7,634 nt of DNA from positions 1-7,634 of the forward strand of contig JADGOP010000098.1 in the NCBI GenBank assembly GCA_017882935.1. The letters are read 5' to 3'. The number at the start of each line of letters is the position of its first letter. Within the stretch, counting starts at the first letter, position 1. Source of the DNA: Actinomycetota bacterium (GTDB lineage Bacteria; Actinomycetota; Acidimicrobiia; Acidimicrobiales; Iamiaceae). Shown one piece after another: positions 1 to 4,761 of the stretch. Made by a program: the position numbers and the translations under genes. Below the pieces are notes generated by a model, which had not been told where the DNA came from, did not search any database, and saw only the letters and a program-made list of their open reading frames with translations.

Positions 1-498
1 CGACGCGGTTCCCGAACCGCCGCCGTTGAAGCCGTTGGTGCCCCCGACCTCGAGCGCCAGGTATTCGCCGGGGGTAACGGCCAACTTCGCGACGGACTCG
101 CCTCCTCGCCCACCTGGCCAGCTCCTGTCGATGTCGATGTTCGTCGGGGCATCTTGTCCACTCGCTCCCCGGACGTCGAGGGTGACGAGGTGGACGTCGG
201 GGGGCACCTGCCAGAGTTGCGTCGCTCCGGTGTAGGAGAACTGGCACGTCCAGCTGTACCCGTCGTGCGGACAGGAGGGTCCGCTCGCCACGAGGAGGGT
301 GGCGTCGCTCTGCAACGGGACCGTCGAGTTGATCGCCGACGACGCGTCCGCAGCCGGTGCGCTCGACGCGACCACCCCCGCGACCACGAGGCACGCAACC
401 GCGAGGACGGGCCCGAGACGCGGCGGCCGCCGCCCCCAGCTGGGCTCCCACCGGGCCCTCGCGTGGAGGCGAGCGCTCATCGTGGTCATGCGCAACAT
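1..498 (-). CDS. Secreted glycine-rich domain protein, 3' end missing
   Basis: The frame is open from the ATG at 498-496 to the left edge, giving 166 residues of a longer protein. Residues 1-28 are Arg-rich. Residues 29-48 are hydrophobic (core VLAVACLVVAGVVA) and followed by Ala-rich APAADA, so this looks like a Sec signal peptide cut near residue 52. Two cysteines (76 and 85) flank the start of the mature domain and could form a disulfide. The stretch from about residue 86 (FSYTGATQLWQVPP) through GGRGGES, VTPGEYLALEVGG and NGFNGGGSG matches my memory of the glycine-rich repeat domain in bacterial surface and secreted proteins, where an F-x-Y-T-G strand and a V-T-P-G-E strand precede Gly-rich loops. 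AGGAGG sits 4 bases before the start and fixes it. No enzyme motif is visible and the function is unknown. It lies downstream of the L,D-transpeptidase gene on the same strand, 180 bases away. Confidence 0.8.
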   Translation of the reverse strand, partial: MLRMTTMSARLHARARWEPSWGRRPPRLGPVLAVACLVVAGVVASSAPAADASSAINSTVPLQSDATLLVASGPSCPHDGYSWTCQFSYTGATQLWQVPPDVHLVTLDVRGASGQDAPTNIDIDRSWPGGRGGESVAKLAVTPGEYLALEVGGTNGFNGGGSGTAS

Positions 499-502
499 GG
501 TG

Positions 503-508
503 CCTCCT
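503..508 (-). promoter_or_regulatory. Ribosome binding site of the glycine-rich protein gene
   Basis: A full AGGAGG on the minus strand, 4 bases before the ATG at 498-496. It decides this start over the later in-frame ATGs at residues 4 and 7. I see no TANNNT-type -10 element in the 180 bases upstream (499-678 contains no TA step), so the promoter is not identified. Confidence 0.75.
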
Positions 509-589
509 CGACGGCTCAGAGGGATCCTTCCACTTTGTGCCGCGGCCAGCGTCGCGTGAAGGGCCGAACGTCCTCCGCCCGGCAGACCG

Positions 590-608
590 GCCCGGTGCCG
601 TTCCGGGC
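590..608 (-). terminator. GC hairpin, possible terminator of the L,D-transpeptidase gene
   Basis: GCCCGG and CCGGGC form a perfect 6-bp stem around a 7-base loop, 70 bases past the transpeptidase stop codon on the minus strand. No T-tract follows, so it would be a stem-only, actinobacterial-style terminator. In DNA this GC-rich a 6-bp stem may be chance. The gap 499-678 holds nothing else convincing apart from the RBS of the next gene. Confidence 0.3.
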
Positions 609-678
609 AGGGTTTGGCGTGAGGGGGTCGCAGGAGCTGACGATGGAACGCCTGCACTGGCCGCCGAGCCACCGGCCG

Positions 679-1458
679 TCAGGCCAGGATCTGGACGGGG
701 GTGCCGAGCGGGAGGATCTTGGTGAGGCGGGTGATGTCGGCGTTGTAGAGCCGGATGCAGCCGTGGCTCACGTCGGTGCCGACCAGCTGGGGCTCATCGG
801 TGCCGTGGATGCCGATGACGCCGTCGCCGCCGTTGAAGTTGGCCAGCGACGCGACCTCGGTGAAGCCCGACAGGCCGTAGGCATAGGGCCCGTAGGCACC
901 GTTCGGGTTCGGCGGCTGGAGCAGCTCCTTGATGTAGAACTTGCCGCCCGGCGTGGGCGTGTCGGCCGTGCCCACGCCGATGGGGGCCTTGAACACCAGG
1001 TTGGACCCGTTCTGGAACACCTCGATCGTGTGCGCGTGGCGGGTGACGACGACCCGGTACGGGTTCGACGTGATCTGCACCTGGCTGCTCTGGATCCAGC
1101 CCTTGGCGCCGTCGGGGCGGATGGGCAGGTAGACGTTGAGCCAGCCGTTCGACAGCTGCTTGGACACCAGGAACACCAGCGGCGCGCCGACCTCGTTGGG
1201 GTTGGCGAGCACGGTGCGCACCTTCGCCGAGGTGGACGGCTGGTAGTAGACGGTGACGCTCTTGACGCTGGGCAGCGTGGTGGCCACGAGGCTGGTGCCG
1301 GGCGGCAGCGGCGTGGTGGTGACCGGCGCCGCGGTGACCGCGGGGGCCGTGGTGACGGTGGGCTTGCCGAGCGAGGGGGTGCTCGAGTGGGAGCTGCACG
1401 CACCCGCACCGATGGTGAGGAGCGCGACGAGCGCGACCAGAGAGCGACGGGTACGCAT
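679..1458 (-). CDS. L,D-transpeptidase (YkuD domain), probable lipoprotein
   Basis: 259 residues. Enzymes of this family cross-link peptidoglycan stem peptides 3-3 (meso-DAP to meso-DAP) outside the membrane. Residues 1-20 form a signal peptide (MRTRRS, then a hydrophobic stretch) ending in GAGA-Cys21. This is a lipobox-like site, although Ala rather than Leu/Val stands at -3. Residues 27-56 are a Thr/Pro/Ala linker typical of wall-spanning tethers. Residues about 63-130 look like a bacterial SH3-like domain (YYQPSTSAKV, GWLNVYLPIR, GWIQSSQVQI). Residues 134-258 are the YkuD catalytic domain with IHGT (His218) and SHGCIRL (His232, nucleophile Cys234, Arg236), so all catalytic residues are present. 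The ATG at 1458-1456 has no Shine-Dalgarno but has TAGCAT 9 bases upstream. Imipenem-type carbapenems inhibit this family. The gene stands alone: hairpins separate it from the MFS gene upstream and 180 bases from the gene downstream. Confidence 0.93.
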   Translation of the reverse strand: MRTRRSLVALVALLTIGAGACSSHSSTPSLGKPTVTTAPAVTAAPVTTTPLPPGTSLVATTLPSVKSVTVYYQPSTSAKVRTVLANPNEVGAPLVFLVSKQLSNGWLNVYLPIRPDGAKGWIQSSQVQITSNPYRVVVTRHAHTIEVFQNGSNLVFKAPIGVGTADTPTPGGKFYIKELLQPPNPNGAYGPYAYGLSGFTEVASLANFNGGDGVIGIHGTDEPQLVGTDVSHGCIRLYNADITRLTKILPLGTPVQILA

Positions 1459-1467
1459 AGGGCCGAC

Positions 1468-1473
1468 ATGCTA
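1468..1473 (-). promoter_or_regulatory. Candidate -10 element of the L,D-transpeptidase gene
   Basis: TAGCAT on the minus strand ends 9 bases before the ATG at 1458-1456, so transcription would begin at or within a few bases of the start codon. GTGACA (1493-1488), one base from the -35 consensus, lies 14 bases upstream, which is shorter than usual spacing. The lack of a Shine-Dalgarno fits a leaderless or nearly leaderless mRNA. Confidence 0.45.
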
Positions 1474-1516
1474 CCGGCCCGGTTCGCTGTCACGGTGCCG
1501 CCCGCCGACACCGAGG

Positions 1517-1544
1517 CGCTGGTCAGCGGGGCGTCAGACGCCCC
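1517..1544 (-). terminator. Tandem hairpins over the MFS stop codon
   Basis: GGGGCGT-CAG-ACGCCCC (1528-1544) is a perfect 7-bp stem with a 3-base loop, and the loop begins inside the MFS stop codon (1536-1534). Directly downstream on the minus strand a second stem, CGCTG-GT-CAGCG (1517-1528), shares its last base with the first, so the two would compete or stack. No T-tract follows. The position at the end of the MFS gene, before a gene with its own promoter signal, suggests a stem-only terminator. A purely coding or RNA-stability role is also possible. Confidence 0.45.
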
Positions 1545-3126
1545 ACGGCTGCACCGGGGGCACGAACGCGGCCACCGCCTCGTCCTCGGGGTTGAGCTGC
1601 TCGAGCTCGCGGTGCGCTGTCTCGGGGTAGGAGCGCACGACCAGCACCACCAGGATCATCGGGCCGACGGCGAGCAGCGCCAGACCGGGGCCGATGCGGC
1701 CGAAGTGGTCGGCCATGGCGCCCGCGGCCAGCAGGCCGATGCTGCTCCCCGCGACGGCCGCGGTCTGCAGCACGCCGTTGGCCTTGCCGCGCAGACCGGT
1801 GGGGAACAGCTCCGGCCCGAACACCGCCAGTGCCGGCACCGCCGCCGCGGCGAACATGGTGCCGGCCAGCGACCAGGCCCACATGGGCCAGCCCCGCACG
1901 AAGTACGAGATGACCACGCAGACGGTCCCGCCGACCGTGCCCACCGCGGCGACGATGCGCCGGCCGTGGATGTCGGCCAGGTGCCCGCCGACGATCACGC
2001 CGAGCCCTGCGGGCGTGCTCGTCGCCAGCGTGAAGAGGGTGATGTGGGCGGCGTTGAAGCCCCGCTCGGCGCGGAGGAACTGGTTCTGGAGCTGCGAGGC
2101 GGGGGCGACGAACAGGCTGGCGCAGAACAGCCCGGTCCCGAGCAGCCACAGGCGGCGTCCGTGTCCGGCCAACACGGCACGCGCGTGGGGGCGCTGGAAG
2201 CGCAGCGTCTCCGGCAGGTGCTTCGCGGTCCACACGACCACGGGGAGGCCCGCGAGCGGGATGACGTAGAGGATGCGCCAGCCGTTGATGCCGGTATCGG
2301 CCAGCGGCAGGAACCACACGCACATGCCGGCGCCCAGCGCGGCGGTGAGGGTCATCACGCTCACCGCGTAGGCCCGGCACCCCGCAGGCATCTCCTCGGC
2401 CGCGACGACGGCGAGCAGCAGCAGGGCCGCGGTGGAGAAGCCACGCGACACCGTCTGCGTCAGCCCGAGCACCCACAGGTTCGGCGACAGCGCGCCCGCC
2501 GCGGCCGTGATGCAGCCCGCAGCGACCGAGCACAGCAGGAGCAGGCGCCGACCGCGCCGGTCGGCGAGCGCGACGAGCACCAGCGCGAGCAGCACGCCCA
2601 CGCGGACCGCGGCGAGGGCGCCGCTCTGCTCCGCGGTCGACGAGCCGAACTGGCTGGAGGCGAAGGTGATGCTCTGGGTGATGAGCGTGCCCAGGTAGCC
2701 GACCACCACCGAGAGGGTGCAGATGGTGCCGAGCACGCCGGCCGCGCGGGCGTCGAGCCGCTCGGGTGGCTCCCAGAACGCCGAGCGCGTGCGTCCGGTG
2801 GTGACGCGGCCGGGGTCGTGACCGGGGGCCGTGAGCTCCCGGTGCTGCCGGCGGATGCGGTGGCGGATCGGCCAGACGAACAGCACGCCCCAGATCGGCA
2901 CCGCCAGGCGGAAGTCGACCTGCTCGGTCACGTGGTGGCGGCCATCGGGAAGCGGTTCGGAGGAGACCTCCCGGATCCAGCGCGTGTACGGGCCCTGGGC
3001 CAGCTCGAACGTGGCCGGCCCCGTGGCCGGCCCCGTGGCCCGCTCGGTGACGAGGTCGGTCCGCGGCACCAGCAGGCGGGCGAGTGCGGCGTCGTCGACG
3101 TCCGACGTGCAGGTCACCGTGGACAC
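1534..3126 (-). CDS. MFS transporter with an N-terminal extension domain
   Basis: 530 residues, against about 400-450 for a plain MFS carrier. Residues about 130-497 hold roughly twelve hydrophobic segments. The MFS A-motif appears twice, as LADRRGRR (187-194) after TM2 and LADIHGRR (383-390) after TM8. PETLRF (305-310), PELFPTGLRGKANG (438-451) and YPETAHRELEQL (500-511) recall the PESPR/PETKG landmarks of the sugar-porter and metabolite:H+ symporter branches. Substrate cannot be read from the sequence. Residues 1-120 are extra: a polar region with GPYTRWIREV, then DFRLAVPIWGVLFVWPIRHRIRR (71-93), whose short hydrophobic core is followed by a basic cluster, suggesting membrane dipping or one extra span. 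The start is GTG at 3126-3124, without a Shine-Dalgarno but with TAGGCT exactly 7 bases upstream; a second GTG three codons in is the alternative. It diverges from murA and may share an operator with it. Confidence 0.88.
   Translation of the reverse strand: MSTVTCTSDVDDAALARLLVPRTDLVTERATGPATGPATFELAQGPYTRWIREVSSEPLPDGRHHVTEQVDFRLAVPIWGVLFVWPIRHRIRRQHRELTAPGHDPGRVTTGRTRSAFWEPPERLDARAAGVLGTICTLSVVVGYLGTLITQSITFASSQFGSSTAEQSGALAAVRVGVLLALVLVALADRRGRRLLLLCSVAAGCITAAAGALSPNLWVLGLTQTVSRGFSTAALLLLAVVAAEEMPAGCRAYAVSVMTLTAALGAGMCVWFLPLADTGINGWRILYVIPLAGLPVVVWTAKHLPETLRFQRPHARAVLAGHGRRLWLLGTGLFCASLFVAPASQLQNQFLRAERGFNAAHITLFTLATSTPAGLGVIVGGHLADIHGRRIVAAVGTVGGTVCVVISYFVRGWPMWAWSLAGTMFAAAAVPALAVFGPELFPTGLRGKANGVLQTAAVAGSSIGLLAAGAMADHFGRIGPGLALLAVGPMILVVLVVRSYPETAHRELEQLNPEDEAVAAFVPPVQPWGV
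3011..3040 (-). repeat. 12-bp tandem repeat inside the MFS gene
   Basis: Two and a half copies of GTGGCCGGCCCC lie in frame at 3011-3022, 3023-3034 and 3035-3040. They encode the ATGPATGPAT run near residues 30-39 of the extension. The unit is 12 bases, so gain or loss of a copy keeps the frame. It is probably a slippage product in a tolerant loop. Confidence 0.6.
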
Positions 3127-3133
3127 CGGCGGG

Positions 3134-3163
3134 AGCCTAAGGGCTGCGCGCCGAGGTGGTCGA
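3134..3163 (-). promoter_or_regulatory. Candidate promoter of the MFS gene (leaderless)
   Basis: TAGGCT (3139-3134) ends 7 bases before the GTG at 3126, the spacing expected if transcription starts on the start codon. TCGACC (3163-3158) gives a 4 of 6 match to the -35 consensus with an 18-base spacer. One arm of the 10-bp inverted repeat (3140-3149) fills part of the spacer, so a protein bound there would be placed to control this promoter. Confidence 0.5.
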
Positions 3164-3190
3164 TCGGCGGATCCCCTGGTGCGCAGCCCT
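3140..3190. repeat. Perfect 10-bp inverted repeat between MFS gene and murA
   Basis: AGGGCTGCGC (3140-3149) and GCGCAGCCCT (3181-3190) are exact inverse copies separated by 31 bases. After one G/T step (3150/3180) pairing continues for two more bases (CC/GG). Arm centres are 41 bp apart, close to four helical turns, so the two half-sites face the same side of the DNA. It can be read as an operator for a DNA-binding dimer or looped tetramer acting on the MFS promoter, or as a long RNA stem-loop. A smaller stem, CAGGC-CAAGA-GCCTG (3191-3205), follows directly. Murein and transporter promoters can share such sites, but no regulator gene is present in the window. Confidence 0.55.
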
Positions 3191-3252
3191 CAGGCCAAGA
3201 GCCTGTGCTCGCGGACCAGCGGTAGATCGGCGTGGGCCGCGGCAAACCTGCG

Positions 3253-3258
3253 CACAAT
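3253..3258 (+). promoter_or_regulatory. Candidate -10 element for the murA leader
   Basis: CACAAT (4 of 6 to TATAAT) ends exactly 7 bases before an ATG at 3266, which begins a short leader ORF. This matches the spacing at other unled genes of the window. No convincing -35 element is visible upstream. Confidence 0.35.
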
Positions 3259-3265
3259 GGACGCC

Positions 3266-3301
3266 ATGTCCCGCACGCCTGTCTGCCGTCGCCCGCGCTG
3301 A
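3266..3301 (+). CDS. Possible 11-residue leader peptide upstream of murA
   Basis: ATG at 3266 opens an 11-codon frame encoding MSRTPVCRRPR and ends in TGA at 3299-3301. The last base of that stop is the first base of the murA ATG (TGATG). An in-frame ATG at 3257 would add three codons. murA has no Shine-Dalgarno and no TANNNT just before its start, so reinitiation by ribosomes finishing this frame is the simplest reading. The peptide has four Arg and one Cys, so translation could respond to amino-acid supply, but that is speculation. A frame this short can also arise by chance; the TGATG junction and CACAAT spacing are the reasons to list it. Confidence 0.35.
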   Translation: MSRTPVCRRPR

Positions 3302-4563
3302 TGTCGTCCGACAGCGGCCGGTTGGTCGTGCGACCGAGCGAGGGGCTCCACGGCGAGGTCCCGATCGCGGGCGCCAAGAACTCGGTGCTCAAGCTGATGG
3401 CGGCCACCGTGCTCGCCGAGGGCACCCACGTGCTGCACAACGTGCCCGACCTCACCGACGTCACCGACATGGCCGAGCTGCTGTCGGCGATGGGCCTCGT
3501 CGTCACGCGCGAAGGCGCCACCCTCACCATCGAACGTCCGGCCGACATCGTCCCCGAGGCGCCGTACGAGTTGGTCGAGCGCATGCGCGCGTCCATCGTG
3601 GTGCTGGGCCCGCTGCTCGCCAAGGTCGGCGAGGCCCGGGTGGCGGTACCCGGTGGCGACGACTTCGGTCACCGCCCCATCGACATGCACCTCGCCAGCC
3701 TCGAGTCGCTCGGCGCCCGGTTCACCAGCTCGCACGGCTTCATCCAAGGCCGCGCCGACCAGTTGCACGGCACCAGCGTGGTGCTCGACTTCCCGAGCGT
3801 CGGCGCCACCGAGAACCTGCTCATGGCCGCGGTGCTCGCGAAGGGCACCACCACCATCGACAACGCGGCCCGCGAGCCCGAGATCGCCGACCTGGCCTCG
3901 ATGCTGAACCGCATGGGCGCGCAGGTGGTGGGTGCCGGCTCGTCGACCATCGAGATCGAGGGCGTGGCCGAGCTCACCCCCGTCGAGCACACCGTCATCC
4001 CCGACCGCATCGAGGCGGCCACCTTCCTCGCAGCTGTGGGCGTGGCCGGGGGCGAGGTCACGCTCCTCGGCGCCCGCGCCGACCACATGGACATGCTCAT
4101 CCAGAAGCTTGGCACCATGGGCATGCGCATCTCACCGACGCCCGAGGGCGTCTGGGCGATGTCGAAGGGCGAGCTGCGCTCCACCGACATCTCCACCCTC
4201 CCGTACCCCGGCGTCGCCACCGACTACAAGCCGCTCCTCGTGGCCATGCTCACGGTGGCCGACGGCATCGGCATCGTCACCGAGAACATCTTCGGCGGTC
4301 GCTTCCGCTACATCTCCGAGCTGGTCCGCATGGGTGCCGACATCCGCACCGAGGGCCACCACGCGGTGGTCCGGGGCATCCCCGCGCTGTCGGGAGCGCC
4401 GGTCCGCGCGTCCGACATCCGTGCCGGCGCCGCGCTGGTCATCGCGGGCATCCGCGCCGAGGGCGAGACGCTGATCTCGGGCGCCGGTCACCTCGACCGG
4501 GGCTACGAGCGCTTCGACGAGAAGCTGCGCGACATCGGCGTCGACGTGACGCGCCTGCCCTGA
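3301..4563 (+). CDS. murA: UDP-N-acetylglucosamine 1-carboxyvinyltransferase
   Basis: 420 residues, against 419 in E. coli. MurA transfers enolpyruvate from PEP to the 3'-OH of UDP-GlcNAc in the cytoplasm, the first committed step of peptidoglycan synthesis. The whole EPSP-synthase-type double-domain fold is covered. Recognisable sites are AGAKNS with Lys26 and Asn27 (E. coli Lys22/Asn23), RASI Arg96 (Arg91), PGGDDFGHRP (117-126), ATDYK with Asp308 (Asp305), SDIRAG (371-376) and HLDRGYER with Arg400 (Arg397). The mobile-loop cysteine, E. coli Cys115 in PGGC, is Asp120 here. The same Cys-to-Asp change is known from Mycobacterium tuberculosis, Chlamydia and Borrelia MurA; it keeps activity and removes the residue that fosfomycin alkylates. 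ATG 3301 aligns best with family N-termini. A GTG at 3232 would add 23 residues of unrelated low-complexity sequence. No Shine-Dalgarno precedes the start, and a leader ORF overlaps it by one base. The gene converges on the small membrane-protein gene, 29 bases away. Confidence 0.97.
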   Translation: MSSDSGRLVVRPSEGLHGEVPIAGAKNSVLKLMAATVLAEGTHVLHNVPDLTDVTDMAELLSAMGLVVTREGATLTIERPADIVPEAPYELVERMRASIVVLGPLLAKVGEARVAVPGGDDFGHRPIDMHLASLESLGARFTSSHGFIQGRADQLHGTSVVLDFPSVGATENLLMAAVLAKGTTTIDNAAREPEIADLASMLNRMGAQVVGAGSSTIEIEGVAELTPVEHTVIPDRIEAATFLAAVGVAGGEVTLLGARADHMDMLIQKLGTMGMRISPTPEGVWAMSKGELRSTDISTLPYPGVATDYKPLLVAMLTVADGIGIVTENIFGGRFRYISELVRMGADIRTEGHHAVVRGIPALSGAPVRASDIRAGAALVIAGIRAEGETLISGAGHLDRGYERFDEKLRDIGVDVTRLP

Positions 4564-4570
4564 CCCGATC

Positions 4571-4593
4571 GGCCCGACCGGCGGCGGTCGGCC
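4571..4593. terminator. Hairpin between convergent murA and the 54-residue gene
   Basis: GGCC-C-GACCG (4571-4580) pairs with CGGTCGGCC (4585-4593), giving nine base pairs with one bulged C and a GCGG loop. It occupies nearly all of the 29-base gap after murA, and its last base is part of the stop codon of the opposite gene. Transcripts from both sides would form it, so a shared bidirectional terminator is likely. Neither side has a T-tract, so it would act as a stem-only terminator or RNA 3'-end stabiliser. Confidence 0.6.
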
Positions 4594-4757
4594 TAGGGCT
4601 TGGTGGGGGGTTGCTCGGGTGGCGTGGCCGGGTGCTCGGACACCGGGCCGTTCCGGGTGGCCCGCCGGTTGGCGACGTGCAGCAGCCAGGCGAAGAACCC
4701 GAGCGGCACGAGGACCAGGACCATGCCGGTCCAGTCGCTCTGGTGGGCGAGGATCAT
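4593..4757 (-). CDS. Small single-pass membrane protein (54 residues)
   Basis: The protein begins MILAHQSDWTG, has one hydrophobic span at about residues 12-27 (MVLVLVPLGFFAWLLH), then a basic stop-transfer patch (NRRATR) and a Pro-rich tail (ATPPEQPPTKP). An N-out, C-in topology is expected. I do not recognise a named family. It lies 4 bases after the stop codon of the multi-pass membrane gene, with GGGAG 9 bases before its ATG, so the two are almost certainly co-transcribed and probably work together. Both begin with a short run ending in Leu-Ala-His. An upstream in-frame ATG at 4793 would overlap the preceding gene by 32 bases and add MPGPCCFWEPDP; it is less likely. It could be a subunit or assembly partner of the larger protein. 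Confidence 0.7.
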   Translation of the reverse strand: MILAHQSDWTGMVLVLVPLGFFAWLLHVANRRATRNGPVSEHPATPPEQPPTKP

Positions 4758-4761
4758 GGGA

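Noticed and set aside
658..678. GGCCG/CGGCC stem just after the L,D-transpeptidase stop
   Set aside because: Five base pairs of G/C in this background are not distinctive.
3162..3173. GATC pair and GGATCC palindrome in the repeat loop
   Set aside because: Palindromes of 4-6 bases are expected by chance; only the 10-bp arms stand out.
154..3225. Plus-strand open frame of 1023 residues
   Set aside because: It is the antisense shadow of the L,D-transpeptidase and MFS genes. Its product is Arg/Gly/Asp/His-rich without domains, as expected when the opposite strand has G/C third positions.
3232..3300. GTG at 3232 as the murA start
   Set aside because: The extra 23 residues have no MurA similarity, the total length would exceed the family norm, and no RBS or start-proximal -10 element precedes it.
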